From Paulinella micropora (taxonomy: Eukaryota > Cercozoa > Imbricatea > Euglyphida), in contig BJOX01000050.1 of the NCBI GenBank assembly GCA_009731375.1, positions 315,454 to 360,273 of the forward strand: a DNA stretch of 44,820 nucleotides, written 5' to 3'. This document shows positions 20,208 to 29,895 of this stretch, in pieces. Positions within the stretch are counted from its first letter, which is position 1. Each line of letters starts with the position of its first letter. Position numbers and translations under genes: made by a program. The notes under the pieces were generated by a model that saw only the letters and a list, made by a program, of their open reading frames with translations, was not told where the DNA came from and ran no database searches.

Positions 20208-20660
20208 CCAGAGCCGGAAGGCGAAGCAGCAAACACCCGAGCCAGCGTTGCCTCCACCGCAGGGTTGTGCAGCAAACGCATTTCTTGCGGCCGGCAGTGC
20301 TGCCAGGGCGGGCTGCCTCTGAATGAGGCTCTCGTTTCTGGCCGCGATCTCGCCTGCCAGAGAGCTCGTAAAACGTTTCACGCCAGCCCGGCTGCTCCCG
20401 GTCCACAGGGTGGTACTCCTCGATTGCCCTACTAGTGTCGCTGGAGCTCAACCTGCTAGAGGTGCGCCCCTCGAACAACCTCTCTGTAAACCTACAACCC
20501 ACCCCTGTGGGTACCCTAACTTTGCCGACGCCTTCACTTTCCAAGCTCTGCCAAGAAGTACCCTCGGGCAGCCCAATCTGCTGCTTGAATTCCGCGGCTA
20601 GCTCTTTGTAATACTCCCCTGAGCAGGCCCTACCCTCTGCCGTGCAACGGTTTGGTTATG
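19921..20660 (-). other. (GAA)n/(GA)n tracts and coding-like minus-strand sequence
   Basis: (GAA)n at 19919-19992 and (GA)n at about 20010-20045 and 20116-20206 interrupt the region. From about 20660 to 20290 the minus strand is GC-rich and codon-like, with EFKQQIGLPEG, a KVRVPTGVGCRF stretch and GWRETFYELSG. Two frames both look protein-like, suggesting a frameshift or exon boundary. It may be an upstream exon of the RING gene or a separate fragment. No domain is recognised. Confidence 0.35.
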
Positions 20661-20699
20661 ATGGTCGAGCTTACAAAAACACACACATCAGCAGCAACA

Positions 20700-20702
20700 A
20701 TA

Positions 20703-20740
<38 letters not shown>

Positions 20741-22180
20741 GAAGCAGTCTGAACAAAAACAAGAAAAAAATTCGAACACTAAAAAAAATAGTGGGCAGCC
20801 CCCCCCCCCCATCACTATCAATTATGGTTTGTAGGAACCAGTAGGAGTTGGGAGCTCATATCGGCAGGGTGGTTAGCCCCAGACTCGATCTTGATGCTGG
20901 TATAATTTCTTTGGAATTCACGCAAACATTTGCGTTAGGGGAGTTGCCTGAATGCCAAATTTCCTTGTTTTGGCAGCATGAAAAAAAATACAAGGTAAAG
21001 ACAGAAAAAATCAAGAAAAGTAAGAGAGGTCCCCGGATAACGAAGGGAAACCATCCACACCCATCAGCAAGCAATAGTAATGAATAAATTTAAAAAAAGG
21101 AAGCAGTCTGAGCAAAAAAGAAAGAAACTTCGAACAAAAAATAATAAGTTGCAGCATGAAAAAAAATCAGGGTAAAGACAGAAAAAATAAAGAAAAGTAA
21201 GAGTGGTCCCCGGATAACAAGAAGGGAAACCATCCACACCCATCAGCAAGCAATAGTAATGAATAAATTAAAAAAAAGGAAGCAGTCTGAGCAAAAAAGA
21301 AAGAAACTTCGAACAAAAAAAAAGTCGGCAGCATGAAAAAAAATACAAGGTAAAGACAGAAAAAATAAAGAAAAGTAAGAGTGGTCCCCGGATAACAAGC
21401 GGGGAAACCATCCACACCCATCAGCAAGGAATACTAATTAATAAATTAAAAAAAAGGAAGCAGTCTGAGCAAAAAAGAAAGAAACTTCGAACAAAAAAAA
21501 AGTCGGCAGCATGAAAAAAAAATACAAGGTAAAGACAGAAAAAATAAAGAAAAGTAAGAGTGGTCCCCGGATAACAAGAAGGGAAACCATCCACACAGAT
21601 CAGCAAGCAATACTAATGAATAAATTCAAAAAAAAGGAATCAGTCTGAGCAAAAAAGAAAGAAACTTCGAACAAAAAACAAAAAGTCGGCAGCATGAAAA
21701 AAAATACAAGGTAAAGACAGAAAAAATAAAGAAAAGTAAGAGTGGTCCTCGGATAACAAGAAGGGAAACCATCCACACACATCAGCAAGCAATAGTAATG
21801 AATAAATTCAAAAAAAGGAAGCAGTCTGAGCAAAAAAGAAAGAAACTTCGAATAAAAAAATAATAAGTGGGCAGCATGAAAAAAAATACAAGGTAAAGAC
21901 AGAAAAAATAAAAAAAAGTAAGAGTGGTCCTCGGATAACAAGAAGGGAAACCATCCACACACATCAGCAAGCAATACTAAACAATAAATTCAAAAAAAGG
22001 AAGCAGTCTGAGCAAAAAAGAAAGAAAGTTCGAACAAAAAAAATAAGTGGGCAGCATGAAAAAAAATACAAGGTAAAGACAGAAAAATGAAAAAAAGTAT
22101 GAGTGGTCCCCGGATAACAAGCGGGGAAACCATCCACACCCATCAGCAAGCAATACTAATTAATAAATTTAAAAAAAGGA
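20700..22180. repeat. ~180-bp minisatellite, about six units
   Basis: Copies of GGAAGCAGTCTGAGC recur about every 178-181 bases from about 21099 to 22000. Each unit has A-runs, CAGCATGAAAAAAA, GTAAAGACAGAAAAA, GTGGTCCCCGGATAAC and CCATCCACAC. A divergent first unit starts near 20739 and is interrupted by a C-run (20799-20811) and about 150 unique bases. Short minus-strand frames rich in Phe/Leu in each unit are not genes. The same unit lies in reverse orientation at 24181-24812. Confidence 0.85.
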
Positions 22181-22184
22181 AGCC

Positions 22185-23150
22185 ACGTCAAATTTTTTTA
22201 TATAGGTCAAACTTTTTTATATAAGTTAAAGTTTTTGCATAAGGTGAAACTTTTTATATGTCAAACTTTTTTTATACGTCAAACTTTTTATAGGTTTAAG
22301 TTTTGCTATAAGTCAAACTTTTCCAATACGTGACAAGAATATTAATATTATTAATAATAATATTAATATTAATAATTCCGGCAAGTAGATGCAATTCAAA
22401 TTTTCAAAATGTTGTTAATAATATTTCAAATTTTATTGAACTTAATAATAACAATTACTAGTAGTTTAACTGAGCAGCAGTAATATTAGTTGACTATACT
22501 CAAACAACTTGAAAAACGAACATATTTATTAAATTTTATTTTCGTTTCATTAATTTTGGGGTATGCAATGTCGGTACTGTCGAGCCACAAAGGTGAGATT
22601 GGTTGCAAATGCAAACGCTTTGAAAATTTCTCCCCAGAAAGCTCCTGTACCCCTGTGAGCCCGCATCCACCTCTTCACATTCTGGAAAACCAACTCGCAT
22701 GGCATAAACTCTGGAAAGTAAGCAGGCAGGCGAACAACTCTCACCTCCACAGCAAGAAGAAGCAGATCCTGAACTTCTCGCCATTCCTCCGCGCCGTGAA
22801 TTTTTGCATTATCTACAATGAGAATATCACCGTCCCCCAAGTGTCCGTGATGAGCTGCATCAGCGAGTGATTCGATATAATCACGACCGTCATTAGATCC
22901 CTCCCTCACACTCAACAATACTTCCCCTCTTGGATGCGTTAGTGACGTCATATAGGTAACACTGAAAGCCTTTCTCGCTCGCTCTGTCATATGACGGGCC
23001 CTATTCACTCTCTCACCCCTTTCCCCACGACACCACTGCCAACATGAGCAATCTACAAACAAAGAAAATGAGAAACAAAACAGCACTGGCAGATATGAAA
23101 TGTACCCCAGTTTTCGAAATGGCTTTCATCCAAAGACTTAAGACGGGAGG
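22185..23150. repeat. Left arm of ~960-bp inverted repeat (transposon copy)
   Basis: It is the reverse complement of 24850-25809. It begins with a series of AAGTTTGAC/GTCAAACTT short repeats, then AT-rich palindromic sequence (AATATTAATATTATTAATAATAATATT-type, about 22340), then the transposase end. The 126-codon antisense frames of both arms are identical, so the arms are nearly identical over at least 380 bases. Near the inner end the arms differ by a small indel. Confidence 0.9.
22550..23086 (-). CDS. IS630/Tc1-type DDE transposase, C-terminal part (left copy)
   Basis: The minus-strand frame contains DILIVDNAKIHGAEEW (second catalytic Asp) and a VVRLPAYFPEFMPCELVFQ segment, where the family usually has LP-x-Y-SP-x-L-NPIE. 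The third acidic residue is the Glu of CELVF. It is followed by an NVKRWMR helix. The first Asp is not clearly placed and the N-terminal DNA-binding part is absent, so upstream exons are missing or elsewhere. The first residues come from a T-rich intron-like stretch with an acceptor-like TTTGTAG (plus strand of the right copy at about 24945). The sequence is the same as the right-arm copy. The family moves DNA by cut and paste at TA sites. Confidence 0.65.
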   Translation of the reverse strand: MLFCFSFSLFVDCSCWQWCRGERGERVNRARHMTERARKAFSVTYMTSLTHPRGEVLLSVREGSNDGRDYIESLADAAHHGHLGDGDILIVDNAKIHGAEEWREVQDLLLLAVEVRVVRLPAYFPEFMPCELVFQNVKRWMRAHRGTGAFWGEIFKAFAFATNLTFVARQYRHCIPQN

Positions 23151-23171
23151 AGGACCACAAGCTAGGAAGCT

Positions 23172-23587
23172 ATGGCGGACGACTCCGACGACGACGACCA
23201 GTCCGTCAACCGCGAGGAAGACAACCGCGAGGAAGACGAAGACTCAGGATCTGACTCACCCCCGCCTGCCCCTGGCTCCCTCATTACCAGGGGCAGGGCA
23301 TTTCTTCCAACGAAGCACTGGAAGGACACACAGGAGGTATGGGGTACTCTTCCTTTTGTTTTGTGCTGTGCTTTCTGTTGATGTCATGTTTGTGCTGTGC
23401 AGTGAAGCAAATGAAACTGGACAACGTGAAACATGACCCACAATACGATGCCATGTTCATAAACAACGCGGAACCCAGCGGTAACTCCTTGTCTTTCTGT
23501 TGCTGTTCATTGACTCTGTTGTGCTGTTTTGAGGTGTCAAGACCGACATGGTCAGAGTGTTCAGAGCTTGGAAAACCAGACAACGGT

Positions 23588-23626
<39 letters not shown>

Positions 23627-23637
23627 CTACCCATCTA

Positions 23638-23668
<31 letters not shown>

Positions 23669-24180
23669 CATCTATCCATCCATCTATCCATCCATGCATC
23701 CATCTATCCATCCATCTATCTATCTATCTATTCCTCCTCCTCCTTCTGCTCCTCCTCCTTCCCCTCCCTCTTCTTTCCCCTCCTTCTACATTTCCTTCCT
23801 TCTACTTTCCTTCTTTCCTTCCTTCTCTTCCCTTCAGTACCTATTTATCTATCTATCTAAGCATCACATTGTCTTGTAGGGAGTTAGCAGAAAACATAAT
23901 CAAGTACAGCAAATTGGACCAGAAGATCACCACGCGAGGCAGGCGTCCTGGGGGATACTTCTGGATCGACAGAAACGGCGAAAAGGTAAATGCACCCAAT
24001 CATCCTTGTTTCCAAAAAAAGAAGGCACGGGAAAAAATCTACGTGGCGATCGACGACCTGGAAGCCCAGATGCGTTCCGGATTTGAGGTAAACCTGCTTG
24101 CTTTGCTGGTGTCTTTTCTTTCTGTGTATGTATGTGTGTGCAGGTGTTGTTCAGGAAAATGAGGGAAATACAGCAAACCA
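23172..24180 (+). CDS. Spliced acidic gene, weakly DUF6824-like
   Basis: The ATG at 23172 opens an acidic exon (DDSDDDDQSV, then PPPAPGSLITRGRAF). Exon-like blocks follow, bounded by GT/AG-like sites: one with HDPQYDAMFINNAEPSG at about 23409-23480, one near 23537-23585, one at about 23880-23984 (IIKYSKLDQKI, RRPGGYFWIDRNGEK), one at about 24022-24089 (AREKIYVAIDDLEAQMR) and one at about 24144-24189. The GGYF...AREK spacing resembles the C-terminal half of DUF6824, a domain I associate with diatoms and other stramenopiles. This is an eye match only. It lies between the inverted arms and may be carried by the element. Exact splice sites are not certain. Confidence 0.4.
23583..23855. repeat. 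(CT)n/(CTAT)n/(CCAT)n and pyrimidine-rich intron tract
   Basis: (CT)n then (CTAT)n with CCAT variants run to about 23735, followed by C/T-rich sequence to about 23840 and a short CTAT run. It sits in an apparent intron of the 23172 gene, just before the AG at about 23878. Confidence 0.85.
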
Positions 24181-24812
24181 GGCAGCAGGTCTTTTGCCCC
24201 GCTTGTTATCCGGGGACCACTCTTACTTTTCTTTATTTTGTCTGTCTTTACCTTGTATTTTTTTTTCATGCTGCCGACTTTTTTTTTGTTCGAAGTTTCT
24301 TTCTTTTTTGCTCAGACTGCTTCCTTTTTTTAAATTTATTCATGACTATTGCTTGCTGATGTGTGTGGATGGTTTCCCTTCTTGTTATCCGGGGACCACT
24401 CTTACTTTTCTTTATTTTTTCTGTCTTTACCTTGAATTTTTTTTCATGCTGCAACTTATTATTTTTTGTTCGAAGTTTCTTTCTTTTTTGCTCAGATTGC
24501 TTCTTTTTTTCCGAATTTATTGCTTAGTATTGCTTGCTGATGGGTGTGGATGGTTTCCCCGGTTGTTATCAGGGGACCACTCTTACTTTTCTTTATTTTT
24601 TCTGTCTTTACCTTGTACTTTTTTTCATGCTGTCCACTTTTTTGTTTTGTTCGAAGTTTCTTTCTTTTTTTCTCAGACTGCTTCCTTTTTTTGAATTTAT
24701 TGCTTAGTATTGCTTGCTGATGGGTGTGGATGGTTTTCCTTCTTGTTACCTGGGGACCGCACTCTTACTTTTCAGTATTTTTCTGTCTTTACCTTGTATT
24801 TTTTTTCATATG
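24181..24812. repeat. 180-bp minisatellite, reverse orientation, about 3.5 units
   Basis: It carries the complement of the unit at 20.9-22.2 kb, with GTGTGGATGGTTTCC at about 24361, 24545 and 24726. It lies between the last exon-like block at 24144 and the exon-like start of the right transposase copy, that is, in an intron-like position. On the left side the same minisatellite lies outside the inverted arm, so the locus is not one simple palindrome. Confidence 0.85.
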
Positions 24813-24819
24813 CAGCAGA

Positions 24820-25444
24820 CTTTGCCGATTGGGTTACGCACCAGGAACCCTCCCGTCTTAAGTATTTGAATGAAAGCCGAAAACTGGGGTACATTTCATA
24901 TCTGCCAGTGCTGTTTTGTTTCTCATTTTCTTTGTTTGTAGATTGCTCATGTTGGCAGTGGTGTCGTGGGGAAAGGGGTGAGAGAGTGAATAGGGCCCGT
25001 CATATGACAGAGCGAGCGAGAAAGGCTTTCAGTGTTACCTATATGACGTCACTAACGCATCCAAGAGGGGAAGTATTGTTGAGTGTGAGGGAGGGATCTA
25101 ATGACGGTCGTGATTATATCGAATCACTCGCTGATGCAGCTCATCACGGACACTTGGGGGACGGTGATATTCTCATTGTAGATAATGCAAAAATTCACGG
25201 CGCGGAGGAATGGCGAGAAGTTCAGGATCTGCTTCTTCTTGCTGTGGAGGTGAGAGTTGTTCGCCTGCCTGCTTACTTTCCAGAGTTTATGCCATGCGAG
25301 TTGGTTTTCCAGAATGTGAAGAGGTGGATGCGGGCTCACAGGGGTACAGGAGCTTTCTGGGGAGAAATTTTCAAAGCGTTTGCATTTGCAACCAATCTCA
25401 CCTTTGTGGCTCGACAGTACCGACATTGCATACCCCAAAATTAA
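24820..25444 (+). CDS. IS630/Tc1-type DDE transposase, C-terminal part (right copy)
   Basis: It has an acceptor-like ATATGCAG at about 24809-24816, then coding-like ADFADWVTHQEPSRLKYL, a T-rich intron-like stretch ending TTTGTAG at about 24946, then the transposase end identical to the left copy. That end has the VDNAKIH motif, LPAYFPEFMPCELVF and a stop after RHCIPQN. The long frame through the T-rich stretch is probably not fully translated. The antisense frame at 25124-25504 is a shadow. Confidence 0.65.
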
Positions 25445-25809
25445 TGAAACGAAAATAAAATTTAATAAATATGTTCGTTTTTCAAGTTGTTTGAGTATAG
25501 TCAACTAATATTACTGCTGCTCAGTTAAACTACTAGTAATTGTTATTATTAAGTTCAATAAAATTTGAAATATTATTAACAACATTTTGAAAATTTGAAT
25601 TGCATCTACTTGCCGGAATTATTAATATTAATATTATTATTAATAATATTAATATTCTTGTCACGTATTGGAAAAGTTTGACTTATAGCAAAACTTAAAC
25701 CTATAAAAAGTTTGACGTATAAAAAAAGTTTGACATATAAAAAGTTTCACCTTATGCAAAAACTTTAACTTATATAAAAAAGTTTGACCTATATTAAAAA
25801 ATTTGACGT
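24850..25809. repeat. Right arm of ~960-bp inverted repeat
   Basis: It is the reverse complement of the left arm at 22185-23150 and ends with the AAGTTTGAC short repeats and TTTGACGT. Beyond 25809 a related run continues (GTCTCTATATAGGTAAA repeated about three times), with no counterpart seen beyond the left arm. Confidence 0.9.
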
Positions 25810-26143
25810 GTCAAAGTCTCTATATAGGTAAAAGTCTCTATATAGGTAAAGTCTTTATATAGGTCAAACTTTCTTCATTCTTGAAACTGTGGCGAAAATG
25901 CATGTCGCCAGTAATAACGTTTCATTTTGTTTTGCGGTTTTGTATCGATTTGATATTAATATTTTCTATGTGCCTGCTACTGGATGCCGGCCGGCATCCA
26001 TTTAAGTCACTTTCAAGTTCAATAAAAATAATAATATTCAAAATTTTTATTAAAATTAATATCAAATCTTTCATTTCATATATCAAAATCAATAAAAATT
26101 TGATACAATTATTAATATTACCGCTCGGTCAGCGTCCTTACCC

Positions 26144-26179
<36 letters not shown>

Positions 26180-27410
26180 NNNNNNNNNNGTGATGCCCCC
26201 TGGCATCACATACTTTAAATTATTATTATTTCAATAAAATATATTATTTTTCATCGTACATGCGAAAAACAATTCCAACTGGGGCTGCTGTATGCCCGGT
26301 CATAATTGTAAAATGATTCTGTACGTACTAAGAAAAAGTATTCTTATATTAGGTTGAAAATTGGAAGCATGAAACTTGAATCGTTGGGGAAAATGAAGGT
26401 CCGGGTAGGGAAACTAGCCTGTTAACCGGACTTTCAGGCTCCGGGATCCCAGTTGTCTACCAACATTTTACTGAGTCACACTGAGATTCAAAAGAACCAA
26501 AAAGGGAAACCAACCTCACCAACCTCACCAAATCGGTAATATATGAACATAAATGCAATTCGCCACCAGTACCAGAAAGTATGGTAATAACTATGTAAAA
26601 ACATGTAGAAGCCGATATGACTAAATACTATATTGATAAATTGTTGAATGCTCCCCCTATTTAGGAATAGCGGCTGATATGAGCCAACTTTAACATAGTA
26701 AATGTCATAAAGCCAGACCCGGCGCAACAGCCAAACAAGTTAATTAATAAAATATGGTCACAACTCAAACAGCAAAAACCTTAAACACATCGTTCAGCAC
26801 TATGCACATCAGCATCATTATTAATATCGCATACATGAGCAATCCACACCATTCGCACGGAAAATGACCAACACGCAATATGAAGATACACATATGCTAG
26901 ATATGTATCAATGGACAATTTTATTAATAATAGTATTTAGTCATACCGGCCCCCCCCCAAGGACAATTACCTATTTAACCTATATCACTCTATGTGTAAC
27001 GGTAAATTCAAAGCGTTGGCGGTCTGGGGTTGGGCACTTAGTGACGTGTCAGTAATTATTCAAATCTCTAAGTAAAGTAAAGTACGAACCCTCTCGTCTA
27101 GTGGGTTATGAGCCTTGGCAGCGCTTAACTCTGGAGCACTGCAAGCAAGAAAGGAAGAAAACCATCGTCGACTTGGGAGGCGACTGTCGAAAGGGGTTGG
27201 TGTCATTACTGTAATTGACACATTAAGAGGGAAGCTTTAACAATGAAACCCTTTGGCTCAGTTTTTTTGAACGCATTGCTACCTGTCCCCGTTTTAGGTG
27301 AGTCACCGGCGTCGGTGCAAAGAGGCAAGAACAGCAAGCACATCAGACACAGCCAACTGATCTGCAGCTAGACAAAAAGGACAAGACAATAAGCCCTCAT
27401 GAGCTTTAGA
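25810..27410. other. AT-rich region without a gene, contains poly-C and assembly gap
   Basis: GTCTCTATATAGG short repeats lie at 25815-25870 and a perfect 18-bp palindrome GGATGCCGGCCGGCATCC near 25982-26000. C-rich sequence with about 35 consecutive C ends in a 10-N gap (26180-26189), followed at once by a hairpin GTGATGCC/GGCATCAC (26190-26209). The rest to 27410 is unique, with short open frames of poor composition. No gene is supported. Confidence 0.6.
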
Positions 27411-27434
27411 GTAGTATAGGGTCGCACTTCGGAT

Positions 27435-27497
27435 AAAAGAAATATAACGGGTTTTGCGATTTTGCGAAAAAAGAAATATAACGGGTTTTGCGATTTT
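27435..27497. repeat. Two 29-bp direct repeats at left edge of element B
   Basis: Identical 29-base copies at 27435-27463 and 27469-27497, starting AAAAGAAATATAACGGG and ending TTTTGCGATTTT, are 34 bases apart. They lie 24 bases from a GTAGTATAGGG sequence and about 200 bases before the first gene. They may be part of a terminal repeat. The other end of the element is outside the window. Confidence 0.6.
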
Positions 27498-27692
27498 TTC
27501 TTGACTTTTTTGTTAATGTTTCTGTTAGGTTGAAAGAATGAAATAGAATTGAACAGCCGTACTTCAATGCGTCTGAGCGGCGGATTTTGACGCGCTGACG
27601 CACGCGTTTTAGCTCTTTCGTTCGTTTTTGTTGTTTTTGACGCACAAACGCAAAAACGCACAAAACCACAAAACCACAAAACCACGAGCATA

Positions 27693-28181
27693 ATGTCCAT
27701 TAATCTCATTCCAAATAACATAAAAGATAAAGAAATGTGGAAAGAACAGTTTAGAGCAAATAGATGCGGGCCAAAAAAACTAAATGAAATGAAAATAAAG
27801 CAAGAAAAAGAGATAGAGAAAGGTGAGATGATAATCGAGAATATGAAGAAAGAGTTGGAAAAAAAGAAAGATAGACTAGATGCGTTGAATGAGATGATAT
27901 TCGAAAGAGAGAGGGAGAGAGATGATATCGAAGAAGACTTAATGGAGGATAGAAGAAAGAAGATGAAAAAGAGAAAGATTGAAAGTGAGATGAAATTGAT
28001 GAAGCAATGGAGGAGAGAGAATAGAGGAATGTTGAAAGCGGAAGAGATAGCAACCATGGAAAGAAGGATTGAAAGTGGAACGACGTTTGCTGAGGCGTGT
28101 GTGATGATGAAGAGAATTGATGAAATAAGTGAAAAGGCGGTAGATGGAGACAAGAATATGAACAGGGCTTACAGGGAATAA
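27693..28181 (+). CDS. Coiled-coil charged protein
   Basis: ATG 27693 opens 162 codons, extremely rich in Lys, Glu, Arg and Met. A long predicted coiled coil (about residues 30-110) is followed by a short motif SGTTFAEACVMMKRI. A similar G-x-T-x-A-E-A motif (GATLAEAYG) appears in the minus-strand protein at 29896-30426, so the two may be related. It is the first gene from the left edge. No domain is recognised; a structural or DNA-packaging role is only a guess. The reverse strand is Ser/Phe-rich shadow. Confidence 0.6.
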   Translation: MSINLIPNNIKDKEMWKEQFRANRCGPKKLNEMKIKQEKEIEKGEMIIENMKKELEKKKDRLDALNEMIFERERERDDIEEDLMEDRRKKMKKRKIESEMKLMKQWRRENRGMLKAEEIATMERRIESGTTFAEACVMMKRIDEISEKAVDGDKNMNRAYRE

Positions 28182-28318
28182 TTGGATATTATATGAGGGG
28201 CGAAACTACTAAAATTCGATTAGCAAAATTTTTATATTCAGTCCTCAGCACGACTTAAAACTACTCCTACATAAACACACATATTGTCCCTCTGTGTGTG
28301 TTTGTGTAGGTTGATTGA

Positions 28319-28759
28319 ATGGCTGAAGAGCAACCTCGTGAAGCCGACCCTGCTGTTGAGGATTTGGCTGATGGATTTGGCGATATTGAAGTTAATGCTC
28401 AAGCTCCAGTTGCAGTTAATGTTCCAGCAGAATTTCGTGGGCGTAGAGGGGCGAAGAAAGGGGCTAAGAAAGGCGGGCGACGACCAGGAACCCCGAACGA
28501 AATCAGAATGGGACAAACTTATTATGTTCTCATTGACAGAAATGTAGGCATAGCCAAAGTTTACTCTGAAGAAAAACAAGGCAGAACAGCAGTCGTTCGT
28601 TGGGGGTTTAAGTCTGCGCCGAAAAATCCTGAACCGTGGTTGGCGGTATATGAAGATGATTCGATGTCCCTTTTTTGGAAATGGGACAATATCGACAAAA
28701 TATCTTCTGCTCACGAAAAATCAATCAAAACCGTTTACAAGGGTGTTTGGGATGTGTAA
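28319..28759 (+). CDS. Unrecognised protein with basic RGAKKGAKKGGRR stretch
   Basis: ATG 28319 opens 146 codons. The N-terminal about 40 residues are acidic/Ala-Val rich, a basic Gly-Lys-Arg segment follows (about 41-58), and a compact C-terminal domain has MGQTYYVLIDRNVGIAKV and WLAVYEDDSMSLFWKW. The last part reads like a small beta-barrel that binds a peptide or nucleic acid, but I cannot name it. It lies convergent to the integrase gene, 123 bases away. Confidence 0.6.
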   Translation: MAEEQPREADPAVEDLADGFGDIEVNAQAPVAVNVPAEFRGRRGAKKGAKKGGRRPGTPNEIRMGQTYYVLIDRNVGIAKVYSEEKQGRTAVVRWGFKSAPKNPEPWLAVYEDDSMSLFWKWDNIDKISSAHEKSIKTVYKGVWDV

Positions 28760-28882
28760 TTAATTTTCTCAATAACAATTTTTTGTTCATTCATTCTAGT
28801 TTCAATATCTCCTACAGCGATAGCTTTATTTACTTAACTTAGCTTCCGGACATTCTCCTGTATTACTTTAATTTTTCATAAC

Positions 28883-29862
28883 TTACAAATCCATTATTTC
28901 TTTTTTCTTTTTAATCCGGGCACTACTACGAACATTCTCAGGTTTTATATCTAATGACTTTAATAAGTGGCCGGTCTTTTTTTCCTTAGTTGCTTCTTTA
29001 ACTTTGTCGGCTAGTTGAGGTTTAACTTCTTCCGGTTCTTGTTCGTTCATTTTGGACTTTAATAATTGTTGAGGACTAATTAATTCGTGGTCGCCAAGTA
29101 TTAACTTGAAACCTTTCCGGCCTTTAACTGTATATACTTTCTTTGAATACTGAACATCACCCTTAGAAAAAACCGTTCTTTCTAGTTCTTTTCTCACGGT
29201 TGAGCCCTTGGGAAATTTATTAATAAGACCAGCCCTGTATATTTCTTGATCGTTTTTCTTTTTGCCCTCATAGACTTCCATAGGTGTGGCTTTTATTGTA
29301 TTATGGTATGTGTTATTATAATTATCAACAATTTCATTAATGTAAGGCACCCAAATAAAATCGTCATTAACTTCCCACATAAAATTTAAATCGTTTCTTA
29401 TTGTTCTAATAAATCTATCTACTTTCCCCATAGTTCGGTGGTCGCCAACTTCGATTGTAGTATGTTGAATTCCGTTGTCTTTAAAGTATTCTGCGACTTG
29501 TCCTTTATATTCACTGCCGTTGTCGGACGTAATCCTTTTAGGTTTGGGCATTTTTTTAATCCTTCCGATACTTCGCCAGTTGATTTATTTTTGATCGGTT
29601 CAATCCAACCACGACGAGAATAAACATCAATCATTAGTAATCCAAAGTTGTAGTTTTTGTTTCCTTTCTTAGTAGCTATTTTAGACATATCCATTAAGTC
29701 AATGAACACTTGGCTTAATGGTTCAGGCTCAGGGGCTAGTATAGTATTCCATTTTTTAGGGTTCTTAGATTGATGGTGTATTTCAGAAGCCTCTTCAATT
29801 TTCTGTTTTTCAAGTTCTTCTTCTTCATTTTGACTACTGTTCTGTGTGTGTTTGTTGTCCAT
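28883..29862 (-). CDS. Retroviral-type (rve) integrase, one frame break
   Basis: It starts at ATG 29862 (a GTG lies one codon upstream). The N-terminal about 50 residues are charged, then QVFIDLMDMS holds the first catalytic Asp and LLMIDVYSRRGWIEPI is the following strand. The frame breaks in -1 at an A7 run near 29551-29558. The next frame carries ITSDNGSEYKG (second Asp), a GDHRTMGKVDRFIRT segment, a core tail, and an SH3-like part (SKKVYTVKGRKGF). The third acidic position is Asp in VDR, where the family usually has Glu. Polintons use this enzyme to integrate their linear DNA. The gene is divergent from the viral fibre gene side. Its ends are AT-rich. Confidence 0.8.
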
Positions 29863-29895
29863 CACCTACTGTTTTTGGTTCTATATATTAGAATT

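Noticed and set aside
20960-22180. CRISPR-like array (regular ~180-bp period)
   Set aside because: Units are long, tandem and similar throughout with no unique spacers; it is a minisatellite in a eukaryotic genome.
22490-22870. 126-codon plus-strand frame, repeated identically at 25124-25504
   Set aside because: It is antisense to the transposase end; the identity only reflects the inverted arms.
27368-28153. 261-codon minus-strand frame, Ser/Phe/Ile rich
   Set aside because: It is the complement of the Lys/Glu-rich coiled-coil gene at 27693-28181.
14569-29560. Programmed -1 frameshifting in resolvase and integrase
   Set aside because: An A_AAA_AAA site is present, but the same kind of shift occurs in ATPase, fibre and MCP without that heptamer; under-called A-runs or decay are simpler.
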